Assembly: GCA_017991025.1 (NCBI GenBank)
Contig: JAGNMT010000287.1
Span: 1-5,493, forward strand
Direction: 5' to 3'
Source: Verrucomicrobiales bacterium
GTDB taxonomy: Bacteria > Verrucomicrobiota > Verrucomicrobiia > Verrucomicrobiales > DEV007
Length of the DNA: 5,493 nt
The translations under genes were made by a program, and so were the position numbers. Each line of letters opens with the position of its first letter. The first letter of the stretch is position 1. This document shows positions 5,462 to 5,493 of this stretch, piece after piece. The notes under the pieces were generated by a model, which ran no database searches, had not been told where the DNA came from, and saw only the letters and a program-made list of their open reading frames with translations.

Positions 5462-5493
5462 TTAGGGGGCTGTCTCGCGGTGCAGGCTCAGCC

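Overview
The window holds six protein-coding genes: five that appear complete and one whose start lies close to the left edge. The genes are bacterial. The combination of a eukaryote-like type II glutamine synthetase, a long-chain polyprenyl diphosphate synthase, a solitary TatA, membrane-anchored TPR proteins and an exported endonuclease/exonuclease/phosphatase protein fits a Gram-negative, moderately GC-rich bacterium. My best guess is the Verrucomicrobiota (Opitutia-like). That placement is an inference from the style of the proteins; no rRNA or marker gene is present.

Layout: a small two-helix membrane protein with a TPR-like tail (13-513, +) converges on the glutamine synthetase gene (591-1610, -), and a strong hairpin between them can terminate transcription from both sides. 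Upstream of glnII on the minus strand lies the polyprenyl diphosphate synthase gene (1799-2815, -). The gap between these two minus-strand genes holds a full match to the sigma-54 -24/-12 consensus at 1716-1731 and an IHF-like sequence at 1753-1765, so glnII looks independently transcribed and nitrogen-regulated. An AT-rich divergent region (2816-3071) separates the synthase gene from a plus-strand group: a membrane-anchored TPR protein (3072-4127), tatA (4238-4492) and a secreted EEP-family protein (4517-5461).

Most of the window is chromosomal housekeeping: nitrogen assimilation (glnII), isoprenoid side chains for quinone or lipid carriers (polyprenyl synthase), export of folded proteins (tatA), and envelope scaffolds (TPR proteins). 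There are no mobile elements, CRISPR arrays, tRNAs, rRNAs or phage genes. I found no clear sign of a new multi-gene system. The two observations most worth checking are regulatory: the sigma-54 promoter of glnII, and a canonical intrinsic terminator embedded in the first codons of the EEP gene just after tatA.
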